64,000 nucleotides of DNA from Actinoplanes sandaracinus. GTDB lineage: Bacteria; Actinomycetota; Actinomycetes; Mycobacteriales; Micromonosporaceae. The position numbers and the translations under genes were made by a program. The DNA lies in contig NZ_JASCTH010000003.1 in NCBI RefSeq assembly GCF_030009775.1, forward strand, positions 248,001-312,000, in the 5' to 3' direction. The notes under the pieces are model-generated. The model was not told the origin of the DNA and searched no databases. It saw nothing but the letters and a program-made list of their open reading frames with translations. Positions 17,422 through 26,394 of the stretch are shown piece by piece (position 1 is the stretch's first letter; the number at the start of each line of letters is the position of its first letter).

Positions 17422-18605
17422 TTCAGGGCCTCCTGGATGTCCCGGACGAAACGCTGGGTGAGCTGTTCACCCCGGTGCAGGTAGGCGTAGGTGTGTTCCT
17501 TGAACCGCTGGGAGAAGTCGAGGTAGCCGGGTTTCATCGGCCGGGGCCGGGCCTCCTCGATGGCGTTGCGCACCATGCCCAGATGTGGTTCGGCCTCCTT
17601 GAGCTGCTCGTCGAAGTAGGCGTCCCGGCCGGTGGGCGCGAACCCGTACGTCGCCAGCAGTTTCTGCGCCGGGGTGTCGGTGAGGAAACGGATGACCTCT
17701 TCGGCCGCCCCGCGGTGTGGGGTGTCGCTGTCGATCGCGAGGCTCTGGCCGCCGAGGACGCCGATCGGGAGCCGGCTCAACCGGATCGCCGCGGTGCCGG
17801 GCTCGGCGCGCTCGGCCCGGTCCACTCCCGGGAACCAGACCGGCCAGTTGCGCATGTAGCTGAGGTTCTCCTCCTCGAACGCCTGGATGGTGGCCGCTTC
17901 GGTGGTCCGGGTGAGGACCCGGCCCGACCTCAGCGCCTCGGCGAGCGGTTTCAGGGCGCCCTGCCACTGGGTCAGGCTGGTGGACAGGACGCCCTCGGGG
18001 TCGAGGATCAGGGGGTCCTGCGCGAGGGCGTGCTCCAGCACGTTGATCACGAACGCCTCGTCGGTCAGCGGGCCGGTGGTGTCGAGTTGCCCGACGAAGC
18101 GCTCACGGCTGAGGACGTCGCGGAGTTCCGGTTCGGAGTCGGGGAGGCTCTTGTCGGTGATCCGCCGGAAGAGCATTCCGACGTCGCTGTTGAACGGGAC
18201 CGCCCAGAGCCGGCCGGAGTCGTCGTCGACCTGGCACACCTTGCGCACCGGGCCGAGCAGGGACAGAGCGTTGCGAGGCTCGATCGGCGTGATCCGGCCG
18301 GCGGCGGCGAAGCGCGGGATGTGGATGACATCCAGGTTGTAGATGTCCGCGCCGCCCTCGGTGAACCCGGCGTACTGGTCCTGTGTCGTGCTGTTGACCA
18401 ACCGCGGCACGATCCGGATGTCCGGGTTCAGGTTGTTCCACAGATTGATCAGAAGGTTCCGGCCGCCGCCGGTCGGCTCGGTGCCGGTCGCGAGGGTCAG
18501 CGTGACCGGTTCCCGGCGGGTGAGCAGATATCCGGCGGCTGAGGAGAGCAGCCCCGCGCTCAGCACCCCGACCATGAACGACCGTCGTGAGTAGAGCTCC
18601 GCCAT
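17418..18605 (-). CDS. Extracellular solute-binding protein, ABC type (orphan)
   Basis: This is a family 1-like extracellular solute-binding protein of about 395 residues. The N-terminus has a Tat-like export signal (YSRRSFMVGVLSAGLL). The body has the expected features for sugar-type binding proteins: INLWNNLNPDIRIV, WAVPFNSDVGMLF and a hinge region near GTAAIRLSRLPIG. ATG 18605 is used; GTG 18614 is in frame. No permease or ATPase gene is next to it; instead a small membrane protein is coupled, which suggests a sensor or an unusual uptake partner. Ligand unknown. Confidence 0.78.
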   Translation of the reverse strand: MAELYSRRSFMVGVLSAGLLSSAAGYLLTRREPVTLTLATGTEPTGGGRNLLINLWNNLNPDIRIVPRLVNSTTQDQYAGFTEGGADIYNLDVIHIPRFAAAGRITPIEPRNALSLLGPVRKVCQVDDDSGRLWAVPFNSDVGMLFRRITDKSLPDSEPELRDVLSRERFVGQLDTTGPLTDEAFVINVLEHALAQDPLILDPEGVLSTSLTQWQGALKPLAEALRSGRVLTRTTEAATIQAFEEENLSYMRNWPVWFPGVDRAERAEPGTAAIRLSRLPIGVLGGQSLAIDSDTPHRGAAEEVIRFLTDTPAQKLLATYGFAPTGRDAYFDEQLKEAEPHLGMVRNAIEEARPRPMKPGYLDFSQRFKEHTYAYLHRGEQLTQRFVRDIQEALK

Positions 18606-18671
18606 GTGATCCACGTTACTCGATGAGGCGCGGAGGAGGGGTGCCCTCCGGGCGCGACCGATCGATCGGTG

Positions 18672-21143
18672 TCAGGCTGCCGCCGGTGGGCGCCACACCG
18701 TGAAGTCCTCGATGTGGAAGTGGCTGGCAACCGTGCGGAAGGCGAACCAGCCGCCGGTGTACGGATCCGCGTCGGTGTAGTCGAAGACCAGCCGCCCGTC
18801 GCTGTGGTAGCGGATCCGCCGGCCGTCGACCGAGATCGTGACCCTGGTCGGAACGTTGGCCTCGATCAGCGGCGCGGTGTAGTCGTAGATCAGCGGACGG
18901 TTACCCGCCTCTCCCACGTACCTGCGGAACCGGGTGGTGGTGTTCAGGTTCGCGCCCTGGCCGACGTAGTACGTCTGGAGATGGTCGTACTCGGCGAAAC
19001 CGCCGTTGCGCGTGGTGGCGAAGATGTCACCGGGTGAGCGCACGTCCCGCGCGTTCCAGAACGTGTTGAGGTCGGTCACCTTGTCGTTCGGCCCGCCCTT
19101 CGCGACCGGGGTGGCGGTGAACTCGATCTCGTACGGCCCCTCGATCTCCTGCTTGAGCCAGACCGTCGCGCCACCGGGCACGTCGATGTCGAGCACGCCG
19201 TCCTTGGCATGCACCGTGCCCCCGCTCTGCAACTCGGCGGCCCATTTGCCGGAATCGGCGACGAAATTGTCGGACGCGATGATCTGCCACGCCCGCTCGG
19301 GGGACGTCGCGGTCCTGATCAGCGGCTTGGCCGGCGGCCGGCTGCCGTACCCGAGGTAGAAGCCGGTCAACGTCGACTGCAGGTAGCCGCGGACCGTCCA
19401 GCCCAGCCGGTAGGCCGGGTCGTGGGCCAGCGTGTAGAGCTTGACGTTGGTCGGGATGTTGGTGGTGAACAGCCTCAGCGTCGTGTGGTCGGCGGTCTCG
19501 GCGAAGTACTCCTCGCGCCAGTCACCGAGGATGTCCCCGTAGAACGGGACGGCGTTGCGCCATGACGAGACGACGCCGGAGGGCCCGAAGATCTTCGCGG
19601 TGGTCTGCTTCCTGTGGTTCCACTTCTCGACGTACGTGTCGTCGAGCAGTTCGGAGCCCTTGTCGCCGTCCCACCAGATGCGGAAGTTCACGCTCGGCGT
19701 GGTCCTGCTGATCCGGGCGCCGTCGACGCTCCACACACCGGCGGCGGGCAGGTTCGGGTTCGCGGTGGCGGCCCAGAACTCGTAGCCGTCGTGGGTCGGG
19801 TCGATGTCGGCGGTGGTGCCGCGCGGCACGTCCCAGAGGGTGGCGTCCCGCGGCACGTCCGGGTGCGAGCCGGTGATCAGGCGCTCGCCGGTCGCCGCGT
19901 CGTAGTAGTACCAGGGGAAGCTGGTGAAGACGCCGCCCTCGGTCTGCTGGATGGCGTAGCCCTCGAGGCCCTCTCTCGCCGGGTCGAGGTCGCCGATGTG
20001 GAACCGATCGCCATGGACCGAGCCCTCGACGACGTAACGGAACGTGCCGTCGCTGTCGACGACGTAGTTGCCGTCCGCGATGTCGTCCCTGCCGTCCTGG
20101 TCGACGTCGATGATCCGCAGCTGGTGGAAACTGGCGCCCTGATCCCTGACGAAGGTCCAGCGCCGGGTCAGGCTCCTGCCGTCGTAGTCCCAGGCGGCGA
20201 TGAGGACCCGGAAGTCGCCGCGCTTGGCGCCGGTCCGGACGACCTGCTTGGTGATCAGGCTGGGGTGCTCGCCGTCCAGGTAGGCGATGCCGTACTGACC
20301 ACCGGACGGGCCGTCGGCGGCGAAGTCGCTCGCCACCGGCACCCGCTCACGCTCGGCGCCGCTGCGGCCGTCGATCACCGAGACGAACTGGTCCAGCGGG
20401 TTCGCCGTCGCGATCACGGCGCCGTCGGCGAATGTCACGCCGTTGGCGGTCTTCACGAAGACCTCGGCGTAGCCGTCGCTGTCCACGTCGTAGACGGTGA
20501 CGTTGTCGTCGTTGCGGTAGCCGGCCACCTCGCCGTAGCCGCTGACGGCGGCGAGCGGCGGGTCGTTGGCGGCGTTGCCACCGAGCCGGGCGTACGAGTT
20601 GACGCCCAGGTCCACCCGCCACAGGTTCCGGCCGTCGAGGGTGTACGCCTCCAGATAGTTGGGCCGGTCGGGCGCGTACGACAGTCGGGACACGACGATC
20701 TCGTAGCGGCCGTCACCGTCCAGGTCGCCGGGCCAGGCGTGGTGCACGTAGTAGTTCGGCGCGTCGAGCAGCGGGATGTCACCGGGTGCGATGGCCGGGC
20801 CGCTCGCCGCTCGCTCCCTGTTCCGGACGACTGCCCGGACGGTGTAGAGGCCGGTGCCCGGGGTGGTGTCGGTGAAGCTGGTCGACTCGTCGATCGGCTT
20901 CCGGTTGAGCTTCGTCGCGCCCTTGTAGACGTTGAAGGCGACGTTGTCGCCGTACTCGGTGCCGAGCAGGCGCCAGCTCAGGAACGTGCCGCCGTTCTCG
21001 GCGGGCACGGCGACCAGGCCGCGGTCCAGCGACTCGACGATGCGTCGGGGGGATGCTCCGGGCTTGTCTCCGGCCTGTGCCGGCGTGGCGAGAAAGCCGG
21101 CGGCCAGCGTGATGCCGGCCGCTACGGCGATGACCGCTCTCAT
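18672..21143 (-). CDS. Rhamnogalacturonan lyase (PL11-like) with C-terminal DUF6250-like domain
   Basis: This is an 823-residue secreted polysaccharide lyase that should cleave the rhamnogalacturonan I backbone of pectin. Residues 1-24 are a signal peptide. The eight-bladed propeller carries repeated calcium-type loops DLDGDGRYEI, DVDSDGYAEV and DVDQDGRDDI, plus the family segment GYLQSTLTGFYLGYG near residue 600. From about residue 640 an additional beta-sandwich domain (KVTDLNTFWNARD, GGWFAFRT) resembles DUF6250 and may bind carbohydrate. The ATG has GGAGA eight bases upstream. Endo- or exo-action cannot be told. Confidence 0.9.
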   Translation of the reverse strand: MRAVIAVAAGITLAAGFLATPAQAGDKPGASPRRIVESLDRGLVAVPAENGGTFLSWRLLGTEYGDNVAFNVYKGATKLNRKPIDESTSFTDTTPGTGLYTVRAVVRNRERAASGPAIAPGDIPLLDAPNYYVHHAWPGDLDGDGRYEIVVSRLSYAPDRPNYLEAYTLDGRNLWRVDLGVNSYARLGGNAANDPPLAAVSGYGEVAGYRNDDNVTVYDVDSDGYAEVFVKTANGVTFADGAVIATANPLDQFVSVIDGRSGAERERVPVASDFAADGPSGGQYGIAYLDGEHPSLITKQVVRTGAKRGDFRVLIAAWDYDGRSLTRRWTFVRDQGASFHQLRIIDVDQDGRDDIADGNYVVDSDGTFRYVVEGSVHGDRFHIGDLDPAREGLEGYAIQQTEGGVFTSFPWYYYDAATGERLITGSHPDVPRDATLWDVPRGTTADIDPTHDGYEFWAATANPNLPAAGVWSVDGARISRTTPSVNFRIWWDGDKGSELLDDTYVEKWNHRKQTTAKIFGPSGVVSSWRNAVPFYGDILGDWREEYFAETADHTTLRLFTTNIPTNVKLYTLAHDPAYRLGWTVRGYLQSTLTGFYLGYGSRPPAKPLIRTATSPERAWQIIASDNFVADSGKWAAELQSGGTVHAKDGVLDIDVPGGATVWLKQEIEGPYEIEFTATPVAKGGPNDKVTDLNTFWNARDVRSPGDIFATTRNGGFAEYDHLQTYYVGQGANLNTTTRFRRYVGEAGNRPLIYDYTAPLIEANVPTRVTISVDGRRIRYHSDGRLVFDYTDADPYTGGWFAFRTVASHFHIEDFTVWRPPAAA

Positions 21144-21259
21144 CGTCAGTTCTCCATGATCCGGTACGCCGTAGGTCGGCGTCGCCGGAACGTATGGGAC
21201 GACTGTGTATCGACGTTTGCGGACGTTTAAACCCGATCGATTCTGTGGGATACGTTCGC

Positions 21260-21370
21260 TCAGGTGAGGGCTTCGTCCGGCTGCGGCAGTGAGACGGGCG
21301 CCACCTCGGGTTCGAGAGCCGTGATCAACTCATTGAGCCGGTCCAGCAGGTCCGCCGCCTGCGGGGTCAC
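21260..21370 (-). CDS. Possible 36-residue protein coupled to the SGNH hydrolase
   Basis: A GTG at 21370 overlaps the hydrolase stop (GTGA) and opens a 36-codon frame encoding MTPQAADLLDRLNELITALE followed by an acidic, Pro-rich tail. The first part is predicted to be an amphipathic helix. The overlap supports translational coupling. No homologue is recognised and chance is possible at this length. Confidence 0.35.
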   Translation of the reverse strand: MTPQAADLLDRLNELITALEPEVAPVSLPQPDEALT

Positions 21371-22230
21371 CAGTTGAAGCGGCCGGGATAGACCACATCG
21401 GCCAATTCCTTCTGGCCGTCGGCGTTGGGGTGGAAGTAGTCGAACTGGTTCACCAGCTCGAGATCGAAACGGACCCGGTGGGCGGCGCCGCCGTCGTCGC
21501 GGCAGCGGTCTCCGTACGCCCGGCAGGCCTGCCGCAACTCGGAGTTGTACGCGTCGATCCGGTCCCGCACCCGCTCCCGCCGGTCCTGGTCGGCGTCGGC
21601 GGTCGACGTCGGGGCGGCCAGCATCGACGGGCAGATCCCGCCCCGGTTCCAGATCTCCACAGCGCGTTCGTCCTCCCGGCCCACCTGCCAGAGCCGGTAG
21701 AGGTCGGGGATGCTGACCACCAGCACCCGCGCCTTGGGCAGCCCTTTCTTCAGCCGGGACAGCCCCTTGTCAACCTCTTCACGGAAGGTGTCCACCGGAG
21801 TCATGTCCTGCACCCGGCGGGCGCACGCGTCATTGGCGCCGATCAGGATCGTCACGTACTCCGGCTTCAGGCCGACGGCCTGCCGCGCCTGGCCGTCGAG
21901 CGCGTCGGCTTCGGCGCCGGGCTCGGCGAGATTGTCGGCGTCGCCCTTGATCTTGTCGTTCCGCTCCAGGATCCGCCGGTAGTGACTCTGGATCGCGGAG
22001 TTGGCGCCGGTGGACCAGGAGTTGCGCTCGCAGGCGACGTAGGCGATGCAGGCGCCGAGGCCCGCGGTGATCGAGTCACCGAGAGCGGCCATCGACGCCG
22101 GGAGGCCGGCCGCCGGCTTGGTGGGGCTCGGTTTGCCGGAGGGTTTCGGTTCGGCGCCGCCCGCTCTGTCACAGGCCAGTGCGAAGGCGGCGAGCAGGGC
22201 CAGTGCGACGGCATGCCAGTGGCGGTTCAT
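21367..22230 (-). CDS. SGNH/GDSL-family hydrolase, exported
   Basis: This is a secreted esterase or lipase-like enzyme of about 287 residues. The SGNH blocks are present: ALGDSITAG (Ser53), an IGANDAC block with the catalytic Asn, and YFHPNADGQ with the His. The N-terminus is hydrophobic and ends in LALAC followed by a Pro/Lys-rich linker, so it may be a lipoprotein although the lipobox is not ideal. ATG 22230 has GGGGA five bases upstream; a longer frame to 22320 is less likely. Substrate unknown; acetylated polysaccharide or lipid are both plausible beside the pectin lyase. Confidence 0.82.
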   Translation of the reverse strand: MNRHWHAVALALLAAFALACDRAGGAEPKPSGKPSPTKPAAGLPASMAALGDSITAGLGACIAYVACERNSWSTGANSAIQSHYRRILERNDKIKGDADNLAEPGAEADALDGQARQAVGLKPEYVTILIGANDACARRVQDMTPVDTFREEVDKGLSRLKKGLPKARVLVVSIPDLYRLWQVGREDERAVEIWNRGGICPSMLAAPTSTADADQDRRERVRDRIDAYNSELRQACRAYGDRCRDDGGAAHRVRFDLELVNQFDYFHPNADGQKELADVVYPGRFNW

Positions 22231-22498
22231 GAATCCCCAATCACGGTACGCCTCGCCGATATTACCATCCGTCATTATTTGCGCCCGAACCGCGCCGGTC
22301 GAATAGTCGACCCTGATCACCTGAGGTCACCACCGCCACAATTTTTTCGCGGGAGATATCCATCGACGACCGCCATGACCAGGAATGTTGACGACAATCG
22401 AAGCAAATATTGATGATCATCGCTTGTTACTTCACAGGAATCTCATTCGCTTTCCGTAGGGTCCAGGCGCACCGCCACCTACGGGAGGAAGACGAACA

Positions 22499-23239
22499 GT
22501 GGTTCGTTACAGAAAGTGGGGTTGGGGCCTCGGCATCGCGACAGCCTCAGCCGTGACCGCCTTCGGGGTCGCCTCATGGCAGGCGAATGCCGCACCGACG
22601 GCGCCGAGCGCCACCGCCGAGCCGCCCGGCGGCTCCGGCCAGGCCCGAGTGTCCGATCCGAGCCCGCTCCCGGAAGCCGCCACCGGAAGCGGCAGCGATC
22701 CGCTGACCAGCGGCGAACTCGAGAAGGCCCGCACTGTCGCGCTCACCCCGGAACTCGCCTCGGGCGCCGAGGACGTCACCGGCAAGGCCGGGCCCGAGTA
22801 CCTCTCGGCCGAGATCGATGTCGAGGCCGGCGGCCGGCAGGCCGAGCTGTACTACTACGACTACAAGACCGACAAGCTCATCAAACAGGTCGTCGACCTG
22901 ACGACGGGCAAACTCGCCCAGTCCTTCTCCGCCGCCGGAATGCAGCCCCCGGCGTCCGAGCAGGAGACCAAGGCGGCACTCGGCCTGTTGGTCGCCGATC
23001 CGCTCGGCGCCGGATTCAAGGAGTCGTACCGCAAGGCCACCGGCAAGGAACTCAACGGCACGGACGGGCTCGTCGCGACGGCGCACACCTATACGGCGAA
23101 ACCCGCCGACCAGGGCGCGAGCCAGTGCGGCAACAGCCGTTGCGTCCAGCTCATCGTGAAAACCGAGAACGGGCAGTTCCTCAGCGTCAGCGAATTCATC
23201 ATCGACCTGTCCGGGCGCACGGTCGCCCGCCTCAAGTGA
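22499..23239 (+). CDS. Secreted protein preceding the amine oxidase-like gene
   Basis: This is a 246-residue exported protein with a signal sequence (residues 1-32, cleavage near ANAA), a Ser/Pro-rich linker and a compact C-terminal part containing LYYYDYKTDKLIKQVVDLTT and a CGNSRC cysteine pair. The first part of this domain resembles the small N-terminal domains of copper amine oxidases, but that is a weak resemblance. GTG 22499 follows GGGAGGAA. The next gene begins 17 bases after its stop, so they form an operon and probably act together. Confidence 0.65.
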   Translation: MVRYRKWGWGLGIATASAVTAFGVASWQANAAPTAPSATAEPPGGSGQARVSDPSPLPEAATGSGSDPLTSGELEKARTVALTPELASGAEDVTGKAGPEYLSAEIDVEAGGRQAELYYYDYKTDKLIKQVVDLTTGKLAQSFSAAGMQPPASEQETKAALGLLVADPLGAGFKESYRKATGKELNGTDGLVATAHTYTAKPADQGASQCGNSRCVQLIVKTENGQFLSVSEFIIDLSGRTVARLK

Positions 23240-23256
23240 GCGAGGGTTCCGGCACC

Positions 23257-24570
23257 ATGACGTACCGAAAGACCGCCGGCGCCGTCGCGCTTCTGACCTC
23301 AGCGGCGCTGGGTGTGGCCGTGCCGTCCGCGGCGTCCGCCGCTCCGGCGTCGCCGTGCGGCACACAGGCGATGGTCAAGGAGACTCTGCCGAACGGGACC
23401 ACGTGGCGACTCTGCTGGCGGATCCACGACAAGGCCGGCCTGATCCTGGATCAGGTCTTCCTCTCCACCAAGCGCAACCCCGAGCCGGTGCAGGTGCTCG
23501 ACTCGATCCGGCTGGCCCAGCTCCACGTGCCGTACGACACGGGTGACATGGAGTTCGACGACCTCACCGACCTCGGTATGGGCGGCGGCTTCCTGGAGAC
23601 GCTCACCGGCGACGACTGCAAGGGCGGCTCGGCACGCGTCGGCTCCGACGGCTCCGAGCAGCCGCAGCAGCGCAAGGTGCTCTGCGTCAGCGCCGAGCCC
23701 TCCGGCCTGGCCTACCGGGCCCGCGAGGAGGCATGGGACGACAACGGGCCGCAGCCGGGCAAGCTCGACTCGAAGCAGGGGCACGACCTGGTCCTGCGGA
23801 CGATCAGCAAGCTGGCCTGGTACGAGTACGTGACCGAGTACCGGCTGCACGACGACGGGCAGATCTCGGCCCGTCTCGGCGCCACCGGCGACCTGGCCCC
23901 GAGTTCGGAGGCGGACGCCAACCGGGGCTGGCCGATCGGCACGGGTGACAAGTACTACTCGACGATGCACTACCACAACGCCTTCTGGCGGGTGGACTTC
24001 AACATCGCCGGCAAGGGCGGCGAGAAGGTCGAGCAGTACGACACCGCGCTGGACGGTCGTGGTGAGGTGACCGCCAAGCTCAAGACCACGCGCACCGCGA
24101 TCGCCAAGGAGGGCAACTTCTCCAAGGTGAACCAGCGCTGGTGGCGGATGACCAGCCCGAACAGCAAGAACGCCGATGGGCACCAGCGTTCCTACGAGCT
24201 GGTCACCGGAGGGGACGACCGTTACGAGGGGCACCCCGAGACGAAACCGGACGTCACCTTCACCCAGAAGAACCCGTGCGAGAAGTACGCGAGCGACAAC
24301 GCCGTCGACCCGGAATGCCCGGCGAACAGCAAGACCGTCATCGACTTCGCCAAGAACAAGGAGAACCTCAGCGACCCGGTCATGTGGGTCCGGGTCGGCT
24401 TCCACCACGTGCCGCGCGACGAGGACCAGAGCCCGATGCCGATGCACTGGCAGGGATTCGACCTGGTGCCGCGTGACTTCACCGCGATGAATCAGTTGAC
24501 GCCGGACGGCCGTACCGGCCTGAACGGCGATCCTCAGCCCGATCCCGGCCCTTCCGGCGCGCAAGGCTGA
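23257..24570 (+). CDS. Copper amine oxidase-like secreted protein with altered cofactor motif
   Basis: This is a 437-residue secreted protein resembling the catalytic domain of copper amine oxidases. A signal peptide (1-29) is followed by a possible base Asp102 in EFDDLTDLGMGG, the cofactor-tyrosine region LVLRTISKLAWYEYV (Tyr189), the copper ligands HYH (His238, His240) and MPMHWQGFDLVPRDF (His397). The invariant Asn before the TPQ tyrosine is Trp188, and the Thr is Lys. Cofactor formation may fail or differ, so oxidase activity is uncertain. It is in an operon with the preceding secreted protein, and a DUF305 gene follows. Confidence 0.72.
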   Translation: MTYRKTAGAVALLTSAALGVAVPSAASAAPASPCGTQAMVKETLPNGTTWRLCWRIHDKAGLILDQVFLSTKRNPEPVQVLDSIRLAQLHVPYDTGDMEFDDLTDLGMGGGFLETLTGDDCKGGSARVGSDGSEQPQQRKVLCVSAEPSGLAYRAREEAWDDNGPQPGKLDSKQGHDLVLRTISKLAWYEYVTEYRLHDDGQISARLGATGDLAPSSEADANRGWPIGTGDKYYSTMHYHNAFWRVDFNIAGKGGEKVEQYDTALDGRGEVTAKLKTTRTAIAKEGNFSKVNQRWWRMTSPNSKNADGHQRSYELVTGGDDRYEGHPETKPDVTFTQKNPCEKYASDNAVDPECPANSKTVIDFAKNKENLSDPVMWVRVGFHHVPRDEDQSPMPMHWQGFDLVPRDFTAMNQLTPDGRTGLNGDPQPDPGPSGAQG

Positions 24571-24576
24571 ACCGGA

Positions 24577-24604
24577 GCCGGCCCGGTCTTCGGACCGGGC
24601 CGGC
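24577..24604 (+). terminator. 12-bp hairpin with TTCG loop
   Basis: A perfect 12-bp GC-rich stem closed by a TTCG tetraloop starts six bases after the amine oxidase-like stop. It lacks a T tract. It could end the operon or reduce read-through into the DUF305 gene 32 bases on. Confidence 0.65.
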
Positions 24605-24636
24605 CTCGCCCCTTCTCACCAGAGAGGCACTGTCAG

Positions 24637-25218
24637 ATGATCCGCCGTCTCGCCGCCGGGCTCAGCCTCGCGGTCACCGGCCTGACCGTGTTCGTTCTGT
24701 ACGGCCCCGGCGACGCCGGGCCGGCACCGCGACCGGCCGTCGCCGCGTCCGTGGCGGCGCCGACCGGCGCCGACGTTCACTACGCGCAGATGATGGTGGC
24801 GCACCACGAGCAGGCGGTCCGGATGAGCCGCACCCTGCTCGCCAAGGGCGCGGTGCCGGAGCGGATTCGGCTGATCGCCGAGTTCATCGCCCAGGACCAG
24901 CAACGCGAGATCGATCAGACGAACGCATGGCTGACCGCCTGGGGCCGGCCGACGGTGGCGCCCTCGGCCTCGGCCGGGGAGCACGGCATGCTGACCGAGG
25001 CGCAACTGGGTGATCTCGACCGGGCCGACACGCGGACGGCGCCCGCCGTCTTCCTACGTCTCATGATCGAGCACCATCAGGGCGCCATCGTCATGTCCCG
25101 GTCGCTTCTCGACGGCGCCGCCGGCAACGCCCACATCCGCAGCCTGGCCAAACACGTCATCAACGAGCAGACCTCCGAGAACGAGGCCATGTCGGCCCTG
25201 CTGCCCATGGTCAGCTGA
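24637..25218 (+). CDS. DUF305 family secreted/anchored protein
   Basis: This is a 193-residue DUF305 protein, a ferritin-like helical fold often found with copper resistance genes. An N-terminal hydrophobic export segment (1-28) precedes two matching half-sites, VHYAQMMVAHHEQAVRMSR and LMIEHHQGAIVMSR, rich in His and Met that could bind metal. It follows the copper amine oxidase-like operon, so a copper-handling role is inferred. Its stop overlaps that of the convergent binding-protein gene by eight bases. Confidence 0.87.
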   Translation: MIRRLAAGLSLAVTGLTVFVLYGPGDAGPAPRPAVAASVAAPTGADVHYAQMMVAHHEQAVRMSRTLLAKGAVPERIRLIAEFIAQDQQREIDQTNAWLTAWGRPTVAPSASAGEHGMLTEAQLGDLDRADTRTAPAVFLRLMIEHHQGAIVMSRSLLDGAAGNAHIRSLAKHVINEQTSENEAMSALLPMVS

Positions 25219-26254
25219 CGTCGGACATCGGGCGCAGATGGGCCGGATCCGCCAGAACCTTCTCGATCTGATCGGCGAGGCCCTCGGCCCGGGTGGTGAC
25301 GGTCGCCTGCCGGGCCACGACGGCGTCGACGTTGGTGGCGTCGATGGCCAGGCCGGGGACGTACAACCAGCCTTTGGGCAGGACCTTGCCGGTCTTGGCG
25401 TGCTCGGCCTGCAGCCGGCCGGCGACCGCGCCCTTGACGAAGTTCTCCGGTGACACCAGGAGCAGGTCGCCGGCCTTCACCGCGGCCAGCGACTTGGAGT
25501 CGATGTCGAAGCCGCCGGCGATCCAGGTGCCGCCTTTCGCGCGGCGGATCGCGGCCAGGTTCCAGCCGTCGGCGTCGCCGGTGCCGACGAACGCCAGGGC
25601 CGACGAGTTGACCTCGACCAGGGTGTTCCACGCCTCCAGGTTCGCCTCGACCTCCTGCTTGGTGTCGAACGGGCCGAACACCGTGACCCCGGGCAGCTTC
25701 TCCTTGATCTCGTCCCGGATGCCCTTGGCCCGGCGGTCGAGGACGGTGACGCCGGGTGACGACGTCCCGAGAACGATCTTGCCGGTGGCGTTCGGTGGAA
25801 GTTTCTCGATCACCTTCCGGGCAAGCATGCGGCCGAGCTCGTAGGCGTCGTTGCCGATGAACAGCTCGACCCCGGCCGAGGGCAGCACCGGGCTGTCCAC
25901 CGCGATGACCGGCACGCCGTCGCGGATCGCCTCGGCTATCGGCCCGGTGAAGAGGTCCGGGGAGAGGGTGGAGACCGCGATGCCGTCCGCGGCGGTCGTC
26001 AGCATGTCGCGGAACAGGGTGAGCTGCCGCGGCCCGTCGACGATGTTCGGGCCGTCCACGAGATGGGCGACGTCCCCGACCCGGTTCACGCCGGAGAGGA
26101 AGCCGAGCGACATCTCCTGGGAGAAGTTGAGCTGCTTGTTCGGCACCACGAAACCCACCGTGTGCGCATCGTCCTCGTCGCTCTTGCGCTCGGTGCAGGC
26201 GACCGGGCCGACCATCGACAGAACCAGCAGGACCGCAAAGATCTGATTTTTCAT
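25211..26254 (-). CDS. Periplasmic-type sugar-binding lipoprotein (Peripla_BP_4, orphan)
   Basis: This is a 347-residue ribose/LacI-like substrate-binding protein. The signal sequence ends VGPVAC with Cys20 as a likely lipid-anchor site. The fold is supported by FVVPNKQLNFSQEMSLGF, the ADGIAVSTLSPD strand and GFDIDSKSLAAVKAG near the C-terminus. No ABC ATPase or permease is nearby. The divergent GGDEF-EAL gene starts about 140 bases away, so the protein may feed a signalling rather than a transport system, though that is speculative. Confidence 0.82.
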   Translation of the reverse strand: MKNQIFAVLLVLSMVGPVACTERKSDEDDAHTVGFVVPNKQLNFSQEMSLGFLSGVNRVGDVAHLVDGPNIVDGPRQLTLFRDMLTTAADGIAVSTLSPDLFTGPIAEAIRDGVPVIAVDSPVLPSAGVELFIGNDAYELGRMLARKVIEKLPPNATGKIVLGTSSPGVTVLDRRAKGIRDEIKEKLPGVTVFGPFDTKQEVEANLEAWNTLVEVNSSALAFVGTGDADGWNLAAIRRAKGGTWIAGGFDIDSKSLAAVKAGDLLLVSPENFVKGAVAGRLQAEHAKTGKVLPKGWLYVPGLAIDATNVDAVVARQATVTTRAEGLADQIEKVLADPAHLRPMSDVS

Positions 26255-26394
26255 GATCTTCCCATTTTCCGCCCCGATCGAAAGACAGTATGGGCGATCC
26301 CCTTCACCCCGGAGGCAGATCGGCCGATCGGGACCCTCGCGGAGTCGAGCACGAACCGTGGCGCGATGGGCCGGACGTTCGGAGAGGGGGGATC

